A stretch of DNA of 64,000 bases from Lotus japonicus. Its lineage: Eukaryota; Streptophyta; Magnoliopsida; Fabales; Fabaceae. The stretch's first letter is position 1. Every line of letters begins with the position of its first letter. Below the pieces are notes generated by a model. The model saw only the letters and a list, made by a program, of their open reading frames with translations, did not search any database and had not been told where the DNA came from. Below, piece by piece: positions 1 to 12,167 of this stretch. The stretch covers positions 82,824,397 to 82,888,396 of the forward strand of contig NC_080042.1 in NCBI RefSeq assembly GCF_012489685.1, in the 5' to 3' direction. Both the position numbers and the translations under genes were made by a program.

Positions 1-615
1 CCGGGCTGGTTGTCTTCTAGTGTCTTATCTTTGGGCTATGTAGTATTGTTTCTCTTTGGGCTATGAATGAATTTCCTATCGTTGTTTCCCTATCGTTGAC
101 CCAAAGCAACGACGTCGTATGAGCCCCCACCCCCACCCCCACCCGCACCCGCAGCTTTATGTTCGTGCAATCGTGCATGGCGTGGCGCGTGCACCAACCG
201 CGCATCAGAATCTGCCACCGCTTCAACCTGAAAATTGCTTTCGTTGAAAATTCCTGCAAATCGCAAAATAATTAGGGTTTTCCAATTCTCTGCTCAAACT
301 GCAACCTCACTCTTCAATTTCAATACGTTCAGGTAATGTATGCATTCTGTTGATTCTTCAAACCTTTTTGTTTCATTTCAATTTATAATTTTCTTGTTTT
401 TTCCACTTCGAATTCTGCAAATTACACCAAGAAACGCAAAGTTTTGATCCTTGCGAAGTTCTCTAGCTCATAGATTTTTTCTGCTGTAGTAGAAGGTTGG
501 CTAGGGTTCAGTATTTAGGTTAGAAAATCGTTTTGTTTTTTGGTGAATTGCAATTTATTTTCTGTTTCTTGTTGATGTAGGAGGTTGTGTTTTCATGCGT
601 GATTGAAATTTGCGA
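1..615 (+). promoter_or_regulatory. Upstream region and 5' UTR of the ARID gene, with a probable leader intron
   Basis: No coding feature is seen here. A C-rich tract lies at about 124-155. A probable leader intron runs from a GT at about 332 (after a CAG) to a TAG at about 580, directly before the coding exon. A tiny upstream ATG at about 595 is followed after two codons by a stop (ATG CGT GAT TGA), so it is a minimal uORF a few bases ahead of the main start. No clear TATA box was found. The leader intron is inferred from splice consensus only. Confidence 0.45.
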
Positions 616-3600
616 ATGAGTGATTCGAAGGAAAACGAGGAAGCTGGCCAGGGTGTGCCGGCAGCTGTGGAAGAAGACCAGCAGTTGGTTGATGTGCATG
701 TTGAAGTTGTCTCTGATCCTGTTACCGTAGAGGAAGCTTCGAATAATGTTGAAAATGGGATGGATCGTCTTGTAAGTGAGTCGAGTCGTGTAGAAAATGA
801 GAAGGAAGATCCTCCTGCTGAGGATACAAATGCGAAACTTGAGGCTGTGAAAGGTTCAGATAATGTTGGAAATGGGACTGATCATCTTGAAAGTGAGTCA
901 AATCAACTTGAACAGGAGAAGACAGATCCTCCTGCTGCTGAGGATACCAATGCGAAACTTGAGGCTGTTACGGTAGAGGAAGATTCAGATAATGTTGGAA
1001 ATGGGACAAATCATGTTGAACATGAGAAGGAGGACCCTCCTGCTGCTGAGGATACAAATGTGAAACTTGAAGCTGTTACAGTAGAGGAAGATTCAAATAA
1101 TGTTGAAAATGGGACAGATCATCTTGAAAGTGAGTCAAATCATGTTGAAAATGAGACGGCTGAGCCTCCTGCTGAGGATAGCAATGCAAAACTTGAGGCT
1201 GTTACAGTAGAGGAAGATTCAAATAATGTTGAAAATGGGGCAAATCATCTTGAAAGTGAGTCAAATCATGTTGAATGTGGGAAAGCAGAGCCACCTGCTG
1301 AGGATACACATGTGAAACTTGAAGCTGTTTCAGAAGATATTCCACAAGAATATGTTCAGGATACCCTTCACAATGTTCCCGTAGAGGCCGATGTTCAGGT
1401 TTTCAATACAACTGAGTGTGAAGCTGCTTCTGATGCAAAGGCGGAAGCGGAGGAATTTCCTCAGAGTACTAAGGGTGTTAGTGTTCATCAAAGTGGTGTT
1501 AGTGATGCTGACACGACGATGGATGCTGAAACGACGATGGGTGCTGAAACGACAATGGATGCTGAAATGACAGTGGATGCTGAAAGGACGATGGATGCTG
1601 AAACGACAGTGGATGCTGAAACGACGATGGATGCTGAAATGACAGTGGATACTGAATTTCCTCAGATTACTAAGGGTGTTGAAAATGATGATAGTGTTCA
1701 TCAAAATGGTGTTAGTGATGCTGACACGGCAATGGATGCTGAAACGACAGTGGATGCTGATATTCCTCAGAGTAATAAGGGTGTTGAGAATGATGATAGT
1801 ATTCATCAAAATGGTGTTAGTGATGCTGACACGATGATGGATGCTGAAACGATGGTGGAGGTGAAGCCGGAAGTTTTTAAAGCGGAAGATAGTAAAACTT
1901 GTGATAATGTTGACCCCATGCCCTCAGGTCATAATGATCCTACTATGCTGCACGCCGCGCCAGCGGATACAAAATCTGAGTTCAAGAATGTATTAGAAGT
2001 TGAGAAGGCTGATGAAAAGCAAGCTACTGAACCTTCTGATAATGGGAATTCAAACTCAAAGAACATGTTTTTCTTGGATCCTGATCATTTTTATGATGGT
2101 AATGAGTCAGGAACAGAAGAGGACCAATCAGCTTTTATGAAAGAGCTCGAGAACTTCTTTAGGGAGCGGAGCATGGAATTCAAACCACCCAAGTTTTATG
2201 GAGAAGGACTTAATTGCCTTAAGTGAGTTATGTGTATTCATTTAACTTGTCATCATCTTTAAATATGGCATAAATACACCAAATTCTAAAGTTTGGTCGC
2301 TCTGTTCTAATGCTTAATTGGTGGAATATAAGGTTATGGAGATCTGTAACGAGATTGGGTGGCTATGATAAGGTATTCATTTTGTTTTCTGTATTTCTTT
2401 CTGCTGAATCACATGCAAATTTATGTGGTCGATTTTGGAACAATCGGCCACATAAAAATTTCAAATAGTGGTCACTGGTTAAGCTCACCAGCACACTTCA
2501 TATTAGTTGTTGTTAGCGGGTGTTTGATTTTTTTTATGGGTCGCTTTTGTAGACTGTAAGATGTCAGCAGTTGTAAGACAATGTGCTAGTAAAATGAAGT
2601 GAACAAATGCATGCATAATACACACATTCAGATACACATTTACAGCGGGATAGGCTAGAGTGATATTTGGTATATGCTTATTCTTACATCAGTATTTGAG
2701 ATTATGTGCTATCATTACCTAGGCGTTTATGATTGCTAGTACACACGTTCAGATACAGATTTACAGCGGGATAGGCTAGAGTGATATTTGGTATATGCTA
2801 TCATTACCTATTCTTACCTAGTAGTACAAAATAAATATAATTGGAAATACACATGAAACATCCACAGTTGTAGAGATTTAAGATTCCCAGTAATCCTGTT
2901 TTCTCATGATGATGACATTCTGAACATGGATTCCCAAATATACATCAGTTTGCTATTTTCAGACTAGCTGTCTTAATTTTTTTTTTCCAGGACATACACC
3001 TAATTTTTCTTACATTGATGAATAGGTAACCTCATGTAAGTTATGGAGGCAAGTGGGAGAGTCTTTCAAACCTCCAAAGTAAGGACCAACTTTCACTTTC
3101 ATGTCTCAATCTTGTTATAATGGCTCTGAAGTTGAAGTCTCTTTTTGTGCACTTTGCACTTTGTCTCTTAAGTTTTATTAGATGTCAAAATTGTTATGTG
3201 TGTTCTGTGCAATTTGCCAAGTTATATCGCTCTGCATTGATAGTCTGAATTGTAAAGGGTATTGAGAGCAATTGAAGTGTTGTTCATAATTCTAAGCGTA
3301 AATGGGAAACAAAATGTGATGGATGCTTCTATAGAATTATGCATGATTGATTGATTTCCATATTGTGAGAAAAGCGCATTAGCATAGCTTTGAAGCAGTT
3401 TTTTTTAATTATTTAAGATCTGGATTGCATGTGGTTTTTGAAGATTTCTTCACCCTTTTACCCAGATCATTCCCTATATCATTTTTGTACCTTTTTTTGG
3501 GGGGGGGGGGGTGATTGGGTTTTTTTTTTGGGTACTATGATCGTTGTTGGATACTGTGAGCTGTTTGGATAAAATTGATTATTTATATTGTATTAATACT

Positions 3601-6600
3601 GTCCTGTATTTTCAACTTATACAGGACATGCACTACAGTTTCATGGACTTTTCGGGGATTTTATGAGAAGGTGATTCTAGATTTATAAGTTGTACTTTAG
3701 ATTTTGGCTCTTTTTCTTAAGAAAAATGCTTCTACAAATTACAAATGTAGTTTATATCTGTGCTTGCTTGATGTTCCTTTAAAGCTTATAAGCAAACTTT
3801 TGTTTGCACATGAATATTGGCTTTGGTGTGGATGATATACATTTACCTGAATTTCTTGGACAATTTTTGTGTTACCTTACTTTTCTGGCTGGTAAGATGA
3901 TGAACATCCAAGCAACCTTGTTGGAGAAGATTTCGTATCATTCATGCAGTGGCCATGCACCAAAATTTTCACATAACACATTCAATACATTTATTTTGTT
4001 AGTATTTTTCCTATTTGCAAAGTTGGAAAAACTGTATCAGATATTGCACCTTTGGAGTTGTGAAGTCTGTCTTTTTAACCTTACCTCATTATTGCTGTTT
4101 CTGGTACTCCAGGCCCTTCTTGATTATGAAAGGCATAATATAAAAGGTGGTGAGCTGAATGTGCCTATTGCTTCTCAACCAGAGCCTATGAATATTGAAA
4201 ATCAGGTAGTATGTAATTTGTCTTTGATTTCCATAGCATGAGAATTATATATAGGGAGCATTGTCATCAGATTCCCTGAATTTGCTTATTTTGAATTTGA
4301 AACTACTTATGATCAAAATCAGATTGAGAGAACTTTTGGAAAATTGGAAAGAGTTACTTTTTTCCTAATTAATGAAAGACAAACATGTATATACTACAGA
4401 CTTTGACAGGGTGCAATCCTTCTGTTCTCATATAGATTTTCAGTCAAAATTATTTGTTCTTGTTAAGAATGTCATGAACCAACTATATCCCAAAAGCTTG
4501 ATTTGTTGCGTGGAGAGATATGAATGATTTTATATTATATTATATTTGTAATAAGTCTCCTCACGCAAGGCCTCTTTAGGCTTGAAGACAATGCACAAAC
4601 CCACATACCTTGAGCTGAAATAAAATATTTTTTTATTGAAATAGTGGGGCCAACAAGGATGGAATCCGGGACCATTTGGTTATGGAACTCTTATACCATG
4701 TCATGAACCAACTATCCCAAAAGCTTAAGTTGTTCGGTGAAGACACAAATGGTTTTATGATATATTTCTAACATAGAGTAATTATTATGACCAATTTATC
4801 AGTTAACTGTTCCTGATATGTTTTATTGCTAATAATTTTAGTTGTTGTCATATGTCGCTTCTAATGTCAATAGAAGATTGTTTTGAAGTCATGTAGTAGT
4901 ATTGTTTAACAGTTGTTGCTCTCACGACATTAAAAGTAATGCAGAGTAGTCTCCTGCCTAACAATGTGATAAAGATATAATAAAATTATGTTTTCACCAA
5001 GAAAATTGTTCATCTGTAGGTCTTATGTGTGTTTATAAAAACAATTCCACTTCCCCTACCCATTGGTAATATTGAGGGCTTGTGGATTTTAAGTATCATT
5101 AACTGTGAGTTGAATTTCATGTGAGAGTTGCTCGAAACTAGATCTGAAATTGGTATGAGTTTCTAGTTTGTCTTGCCATCCAGTAAATTTCATCCTTTAG
5201 TTATGCTGGGGTTTGCAAGAGGAATCAAACTGTGTCTCTGTCATTATTAAAATCAATAGTCAGCACCATACTTATTTTTATCTTACAGTCATTGTTAAAC
5301 GATAAGTGTATCCAGGCTTCAGTATCAGGGAGAGCCCGGAGAGATGCTGCAGCACGGGCAATGCAGGGTTGGCACTCACAACGTCTCCTCGGCAACGGTG
5401 AAGTTAGTGACCCCATTATTAAGGTCTGGTAGAATTCTGAATTTGTGATTTATATTCTGCTGAATTCTTTTTTGTCGTCTGTTTTTATGCATCCATGTAA
5501 TTGTTTAATACTTTTTGTTTTTCTTAGGATAGGAATTCTGTGCCTGTGCAAAAGCGTGAAAAGCAGCTTAAAAGCATAAGTATGATCCTACATCCTAGTG
5601 CTATAATTTGTAACTTTACTTTAGGTGTGTAATGATTCCCAATATTAACTTGTGGCCCTTTTTTTGACTCAGATTTACTTAAACGTAAGAAACCATCATA
5701 TATGGATAATGCAGTCAAAGCAGCACGAAGTAAACCATCTAAGCCACAGTTAAGATCCAGTTACTTCATTTTTCTATCTCTCTTGTGTGCTGTTCTTGCT
5801 TACTTGTATATGTGTCTAGTTAACCTGTGTTGATATTTCTGGCTGCTAGATTGGATACAGTTGTCATTGATATTGGACCTCCTGCGGAGTGGGTAAAAGT
5901 AAATGTACAGAAAACTGTAAGTTCTTTATCTTGTGTTCAAGTATATTATAAGCTATATGTGTAATTTACTAATTTCAATGAAATCTTCTGTGCAGAAAGA
6001 TTGTTTTGAGATATATGCTTTAGTTCCTGGTCTTCTACGGGAAGAGGTACTATATATTCTGATTGTTTTATATTTCTTTAATCTGTATAAATCTGTGTCA
6101 TGATGAAAGTTGAGCTTTCATTTTCAGTATTCCCCCTTCTGAGGGGAAGTTGCAATATGGGAGGTGAGAGGTGTGCAAAATTCATGGTAGAAGGAGTGGG
6201 AGTTTCAATGCATGCAAGTACTAGATCACCTGTTTCTAAAATATTCTATAATAAACTTGATCCATAAAATACGAAAGTTGTTTACCTGATTTTGTGTGAA
6301 TCACTTTATGCCATTTATAAATCTATAGTAAATTTGTAAAGTAGTGGCTGCCCTTTTTGTCTATATAAGAAGCTTAAATTTACACATAAATGACAATGTT
6401 TTTGCTTTATAATGTTCTATAACAAAGGTATCAACCATTTGGAACCACAGGCCAACAAATAAGAGGGCTGCGCTCCTAAATTAGCTATTTCATTAGTGCC
6501 ACTTCTTCTTAAGATAGTTCATTCAATTTGCATTAGATTAGAGGGTTTCATTCAGATATATGGGATTCAGAGTTAATTTCTCCAGTAAAGTGGTTTAATT

Positions 6601-7122
6601 GACTGATTCAGCGTTTTCCTTCTCTAGCATTTATGTTATGTTTTAATAGTCTGTATGTGGTTGCAACTTTGCCTTGCTCAAGTTTGTTAGCTTTTGACGC
6701 ATTACGTGGTGAATTTAAAAATATAATTTACAATGCTTAAACGGAGTCGAGGACAGTCATATGTGTATATTTTCTAAAGTGTGTATACTTTCTAAAACCA
6801 GGTCCGAGTTCAATCAGACCCAGCAGGACGCTTGGTCATAAGTGGTGAGCCTGAGCACCCCAATAATCCGTGGGGTGTGACACCTTTCAAAAAGGTAGAT
6901 TTTCTTTTTCTTGAACAAGATGTATCTGGCTTTGTCATTTTTCTACAACTGCTATGGTTACTTTCATCCTTCAACCTGATAGCATGTATTGTTAACATGT
7001 TAGAATTTTTATTGGTCCAGGTTGTGAGCTTGCCCTCAAGAATTGATCCTCATCAGACATCAGCTGTGGTAACCCTGCATGGGCAAGTGTTTATTCGTGT
7101 CCCATTTGAACAATCAGAATAG
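616..7122 (+). CDS. ARID/BRIGHT DNA-binding plus Hsp20-like (alpha-crystallin) domain protein, ARID3-like
   Basis: I read twelve coding exons: 616-2222, 2333-2372, 3026-3078, 3625-3670, 4113-4205, 5289-5423, 5528-5579, 5673-5748, 5850-5916, 5996-6046, 6802-6894 and 7021-7122. All junctions are GT-AG and in phase, giving 804 residues. Residues 1-500 are acidic and repetitive: an EPPAEDTNAKLEAV-type unit recurs about five times, followed by a run of MDAETT/VDAETT hexamers. An ARID domain spans about 505-592 (FMKELENFF, LWRSVTRLGGYDKV, WRQVGESF, FRGFYEKALLDYE). A basic stretch with RARRDAAARAMQGWH follows. The last 100 residues are an alpha-crystallin/Hsp20-like domain (WVKVNV, GRLVISGEPE, VFIRVPFE). 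This architecture and length match Arabidopsis ARID3-type nuclear proteins, which as I recall belong to PEAT chromatin complexes. Lotus SIP1, a SymRK-interacting ARID protein, has the same two domains but is shorter. The start is the first in-frame ATG; an in-frame TTG six bases upstream is ignored. Confidence 0.9.
2621..2799. repeat. Direct repeat of about 60 bp inside the second intron of the ARID CDS
   Basis: Two copies (about 2621-2678 and 2741-2799) share a stretch running from CACA(T/C)TTCAGATACA through GCGGGATAGGCTAGAGTG to TATTTGGTATATGC. They are about 120 bp apart. This is a local segmental duplication with no coding content. Confidence 0.7.
4470..4773 (-). mobile_element. TRIM-like miniature LTR retrotransposon in an ARID-gene intron
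   Basis: Two direct repeats of about 75-85 bp (about 4470-4553 and 4699-4773) start with TGTCATGAACCAACTAT on the plus strand. The right copy ends in TTTCTAACA, so on the minus strand each reads TGTTAG...CATGACA, like an LTR. Next to the right copy, the minus strand reads TGGTATAAGAGTTCC, close to the tRNA-iMet primer site TGGTATCAGAG. The internal region is only about 145 bp and noncoding. The 5-bp flanks (AAGAA and TAGAG) do not match, so the target duplication is lost or the ends are slightly off. Confidence 0.55.
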
Positions 7123-7781
7123 TTTCATACCAAATGGTCTCATACCAATCTCCTTTGCTATGATTTATAAATTTCTAGGGTAGTTGGTTAGAGGAATTAT
7201 TCATAAAAGTGAGGCCAATTTCTAGGTTAGTGTAGTGTATATTTGTGATTGGGATATTTAAAATCCTGTTACATGATTTTCTCAAGGATCACAATTTGGC
7301 CATATGACCGTGTTAATATGAGCTAGGTAGGATTCTGTAATTGCTGAAGATCATGTCATAATTTTTGGGGACATGGTTAGTGAGATTATATCAAGCTTTT
7401 AATAATATACATGAATTCTTGAGACTGCCAAAGTAGTGGAACCTAAAAGCGTTCAAAAGAGTGGTAAAGATAGTGTTGCTAGTACTTCCCTTTATATAAG
7501 TTTTTGCTAATGACTTATGATGTTTTGCAACCTTAAAATGAGAACACGCTCCCTCTTTTCGAAAAAGACAGATAGATAATGTTGGTAAAACCCATAAACA
7601 AATAGATGTTACGGTCAAACCAAAAATAGGTGTTAATGGTCAACAATGAAGGCATTCAAATGTATTACCAAAAAGTGATTCTTTTATCATTAAACACATA
7701 AATAAAATCCAAGTGCGCATTGTAGTATTGAGTTACGCATCTGCGTTCTTCTTTTTCAGTTGAGAAAAATAAGTTTATTAT

Positions 7782-7950
7782 GGGTTTGGATCCTCTCATG
7801 TGTAAAAAAACTTGAGAGTGTCAAGTTTCATCATCTCACCATTAATTTAATTTTATTTTATTTTTCATTTATTATCTACACAAAAGTTAATGGTAAGATG
7901 GTAAAACTTGACACTCTCAAGTTTTTTTACACATGAGAGGATCCAAATCC
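7782..7950. mobile_element. Mutator-type MITE with 9-bp target duplication
   Basis: This 169-bp element has terminal inverted repeats of about 65 bp beginning GG(G/A)TTTGGATCCTCTCATG, separated by a short AT-rich centre. The identical nonamer GTTTATTAT flanks both ends (7773-7781 and 7951-7959). A 9-bp duplication with long inverted repeats is typical of Mutator-superfamily MITEs. It encodes nothing. Confidence 0.85.
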
Positions 7951-9746
7951 GTTTATTATATAGTTTACTTAAAGCTTCAAGCTCTTGGGTAGGAAAAGAA
8001 AAAGGGAAGAAGCTTCTTCATTGTCAAATTTCAGTTTTTGTTTTATGATTCCATAATCCATCAGTTATTGTACATTGACTTTTGATTCCTCTGGTTTGAC
8101 TTTTTTTCCTGGTCAATAATGATTTTCATTGATAAATTTGGTTCTTGTTTTGAACTAGACGTAAAACTTGAATGTTGATGTTATCAATTTAATAAATTTC
8201 CAAGTAATAAGTTTCTTCTTCTACAAGTGATTGACTTCTCAAACTTTTTTGAGTTTCTTTTTCGTTGTTTTGAAGAAGGTTCAAGTTCCGGAATTTAAAA
8301 ATGTCAAAACACTGCTAACTACAACGCAATTTGTTTATTGTCTTTCTCATTGAATAAGGACATGCTGTTAACATTGGGCTAAAAGCAATCACGAAAGAGC
8401 ATTGTACCAAAAGCATTTTAAAGCGCCCCATATAAAATTCCCACTTTGGGTTAAAGTGTTCAAAATAGTGTTTAAGAACTTGCTTGGAAATGAGTTGTGC
8501 ACAAACGTGATACTGGTGGGAATGCAGTAACCAAACACCCATGTTCATATTCTAAATTATTAATTTCTCTCATGAGCCAGCCATAAAAATTTAAAGTTTA
8601 AGAAATAGCTTGGTGTTCTGGTTATACACATTAACGAGAGATATGATTAAATGAGTTTTGATAAATAGTAGGACAACTCTACTTCTTATGCTAAGCTAGT
8701 TTTTGGGTTTGTGTTAGAGCCAAACACAAGTTTTAAGGGGAAGGAAAAAGAAGAAGAGAAAAATGTTCATCTAAATACACTCAAGCAATCTTTTGTTGTT
8801 ACCTTTACTCAATCCTTGCTATATTACAATTTACAAATAAGAAGGAGTTCATATAAGTCGGCACTCTTTTGAATATTTGCATGTTTTTTTAATAGAAATG
8901 AGAAATGGATAACCGGCCAGTCTCACACAAATGTTGTTATTGCCTTGTAAAAATGGAAATCCATGCTTGGTTCTTGTTTAAACACATGGACACAAAGGTT
9001 GTTTAGACCGGTAAGGCAATAGCATCATGATCAGCATTCAGCAAACGACGAAGATTGACCGAAATATGAGGCACTAGTTATGTAGAGTTGATTTGCCAAT
9101 GTTTAGATTACTTTATTTTCATCTGCCTCCCTTAATAAGCTCATTGACATCCTGTTTCATGAACTTAATTGTACGTACAAGTTCAACTTTTGTTTCCCTT
9201 TACTTATCACATTAGTATAAACCAGCGTTAAAACCCTTAAAAAAAAGTAAGAAACTCTCTCTATAGATTAGGATGAAAACTCATTCATATTACATTTAAA
9301 TGCTATTCAAACACATTATTTTATTGAGGTATTTGAAAATAGGGATGATCAATTTTACCCAAATAAAAATGTTTGATGAAGTTCGATACCAACTTTCAAT
9401 TCACATACAACTGTCTCAAAATTAGATCGAAGTTTAAAAAATAATTGTGACGGTTTGAAATTGCTCAAATTCTACCCACAATTACATTTTAAGTAAAATA
9501 AAACCGCAATGTAAATGTCAAGCCTTCAAGGGTTCATCTAGCACAACCCTTATCCAAAAGCATATAGATAGGTAAACATTTACCAAACTGTTGGTTCTTG
9601 CTGAAGCACAGGAAGCACATGTGGAGATTATCAATTCGGCGCTTAAGACAAACACTTGTTTACATCTAAAATCACAATGAAAATAATGCTGAATTGGAGT
9701 GACTTGATGAGCTCATCTTTGGAAAATCCCACCTCTCTATATCTTA

Positions 9747-10050
9747 CTCCCCCGGTCCTATTTATAAGCAGCAAAAAAAAAATTCACATAGTTTAAGAAA
9801 TGTAGTTAAACTAGATAAAATGCATTAAATATGTCTTGAATCAAAATAAACTTCCAAAATTACCCTTTATTATTAGTGTTGGAAAGTGGGAAAGAGAAAT
9901 AATAATTAATGAGACACATTTTACAAGTTAGAATTAATAAGGGCATCATTGGAAAAAAATAATTAATATAGCTCAAACTTTCATTTGATTCTTATAAAAA
10001 GGACCAAGATTTTTCTTCTCTTTCATGCTTATAAATAGGACCGGAGGGAG
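9747..10050. mobile_element. Stowaway-type MITE (Tc1/mariner)
   Basis: The ends are CTCCCCCGGTCCTATTTATAAGCA on the left and the inverted counterpart, finishing CCGGAGGGAG, on the right. TA dinucleotides flank both sides (9745-9746 and 10051-10052). The CTCCCTCCG-like terminus and TA duplication are the Stowaway signature. Length is 304 bp, AT-rich inside, with no ORF. Confidence 0.85.
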
Positions 10051-10464
10051 TAGTTAACACTTTCAAATTATTGTAGCATACAAGTTGGGGTACAAAAGAC
10101 AACATCAAATTTCAATGAAAACTGCGGATCATCTACTACTTTGGAAGATTAGTGGATCTTTTGAGACAAAACTGGAGTAATTAAAGTCATCATAAATCTG
10201 AGTGAACATTAGTCCTCGAAGTTCGCTAACATCATTAATTAACGCTAACCACACAAAAAAACAAATATTCTCAGTAAAGAACATGTTTGGTTTGAATTTT
10301 GGATGCAATAAGTGGATCAATCTTTTAAAAAATAATTATACGTTGCTTCAATTTGATGTGGATCACTGTCTTACTAAACGTGGACTCACTCGTATTTTTC
10401 AAACACAAAGTAGAAGTAATAAATCAACATCCTCTCACTTGGAAACTTCATACAAAACTATCGT

Positions 10465-10905
10465 ATTAAAATTAGGTAAATTTTGTGGTACCTTGAATTT
10501 TTTTTGGGTGTGGTACCCGGATTAGGTAATTTAATAGATTAAACTCTGTGGTGCCTAAATTATTATCATATTATTCAAGGTAAATACTACATCTTTAGAT
10601 TTTACTTCACTTGTCAATTGACTTTATCTCATGAAATTCATTTTTTAATGAAAAATGGACAAGTGGTGGAAACGAACGATGGTGTTGGAGATGCGCGTAA
10701 AATGATCATGGTTAATGGATGAACAAAGCTCAGAAAACACAACTCGCATATCTCATGACCCTAAGAATGGAATATTGCATTACTATGATATAACAAAATC
10801 AAAATTTTAATCGATACATGAGTCTTTATTATTAAACCAACTCATTTTGGGTACCACACCCTAATCTAACTTAAGGTACCACAATAAACACCTTAGAATT
10901 ATGTG
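10465..10905. mobile_element. Possible MITE with GTGGTACC inverted repeats
   Basis: About 60 bp at 10467-10525 (TTTTGTGGTACCTT, then GGGTGTGGTACCC) recur inverted at about 10845-10905 (GGGTACCACACCC, then AAGGTACCACAATA). The spacing and subterminal inverted pairs suggest a nonautonomous DNA element. I could not define a target duplication, so the boundaries are approximate. Confidence 0.4.
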
Positions 10906-11732
10906 TCTATTTCAACATAATTATGAAAAGGGAGGTGTATCATGTGTGGGGTTTTATTTAAATTGGGTCATATGACACTATGACAGTGAAATAATTCTCA
11001 ACTAAAGAACTCACTCTTCTCACTCTTAATATAGAAACAATAAAATCAACCCAAAATTTACTTTCTATTGGCATTCAATTGACACACTTAAGAATAAGTT
11101 TTTAACCACTACAAATATTTTTGGCCACTAAAAGTATCTGTCAAAGTGTGTATTGATTGAATGTATGATAAAAAAAGCAAAAAGTTAATGTATACATAAT
11201 TACATATAATTACTCTTGATAATAAGAGAGCCCGCCACTCTAGCATAAAAGCCAATTCACAAGTCAAACATTGTTAGACTAACAAAGCAAGCTAGCTTGA
11301 TCAATAACTTAATTATAATAAAGGCTAATCAACCCCATTCCGGAATCTCACCAATTTCATACTAATTATCCTATTCCTATGCGGCTTTAGTCACCTACTT
11401 TGGAAAAGAATCCATGGCATTTTTCTCTTTTACTCGTTTCCCTTGTCCCCTCCATAGCCCTACCACACCAATCAATGATTCAACACCTTCATTGTTCACC
11501 TTCCCTTCCAATATTTAAAACCTCCACAAGTTTTTCAAGTTAAGTCCAGGTCATATGTAGTACACACACATCAAACACAAACAACAAAATCCTCTGTCTT
11601 TGCACTACCAAACCCTCCAAAGCTTCAAAACAGTCCAAATCCACAAATTTCCAAGCTTCTTCCATAAAGTCTCCCTCCAACATTATATATTTGTACACAA
11701 CACAAAGGTTGTTGCTGCCACAATCCAAAACC

Positions 11733-12167
11733 ATGGATCATATGAGTTACAACAGAGTTAGCAGTGGTAGAGGATCATCATCAACATCATGCCATGGAAA
11801 GTGCAGGGGATTCAGGTTGAACCTTAGAAGGCTTTACTTTCAGCGGCTACGCAAGAGGCTCAGGTTCTTCATCAGGCTATTTGACATGCTGAAACTGTCA
11901 CATGCTCAGGTTCTTCATGTGCTGAAGAAAGTGTTCTGCTTCAGAAAAAGTGGATTCAAGAGAAACAACGGCAACAGTAGCAGAAGTAGTTTTTTCATGA
12001 GGGAGGAGAGAAACAAGGGCCAATTTGATAGCAGCAGGGTGTCATCTTTTGAGAGGAACAACACTTTCAATGCAGAAGCCATTGCAGATTGCTTGGAGTT
12101 CATCAAAAGAACATCTATTTCTTCCATTGATCAAATTCAAGAATCAATTTGCTCACATTCAAGATAG
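11733..12167 (+). CDS. Conserved-looking small basic plant protein of unknown function (144 aa)
   Basis: This intronless frame encodes 144 residues from ATG 11733, whose context (ACCATGG) is better than that of the in-frame ATG at 11691. The N-terminus is Ser/Gly-rich. Residues about 22-50 are strongly basic with an Arg/Leu/Phe pattern (GFRLNLRRLYFQRLRKRLRF), then LKKVFCFRK. The C-terminus is a hydrophobic and polar segment (FNAEAIADCLEFIKRTSIS). I see no signal peptide and no recognised catalytic motif. It resembles uncharacterised plant proteins that combine an RGFRLN-type motif with a C-terminal EAIADCLEFIKR block, but I cannot assign a function. A TATTTAAA about 220 bp upstream and pyrimidine-rich leader DNA fit a real promoter. 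The basic stretch could bind membranes or nucleic acid; that is conjecture. Confidence 0.65.
   Translation: MDHMSYNRVSSGRGSSSTSCHGKCRGFRLNLRRLYFQRLRKRLRFFIRLFDMLKLSHAQVLHVLKKVFCFRKSGFKRNNGNSSRSSFFMREERNKGQFDSSRVSSFERNNTFNAEAIADCLEFIKRTSISSIDQIQESICSHSR

Larger units (their letters stand above)
7123..11732. other. Intergenic region with three MITE-like elements
   Basis: The first 200-300 bases are the likely 3' UTR of the ARID gene. No open frame here looks coding. The recognisable content is the Mutator-type MITE, the Stowaway MITE and the weaker inverted-repeat element listed separately. The rest is AT-rich DNA in which I see nothing specific. Confidence 0.6.

Noticed and set aside
124..155. 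C-rich tract as a possible G-quadruplex or promoter element
   Set aside because: It is a simple repeat, and I cannot separate function from low complexity by sequence alone.
1330..1809. 159-residue minus-strand frame full of Ile/His/Arg repeats
   Set aside because: It is the antisense reading of the MDAETT repeat in the ARID exon. The plus frame has domain and splice support.
3804..4241. 145-residue frame with hydrophobic stretches
   Set aside because: Most of it is intron; only 4113-4205 is an ARID-gene exon, in the same frame.
5232..5432. 66-residue frame as a separate small gene
   Set aside because: It is the ARID exon 5289-5423 read through its flanking introns.
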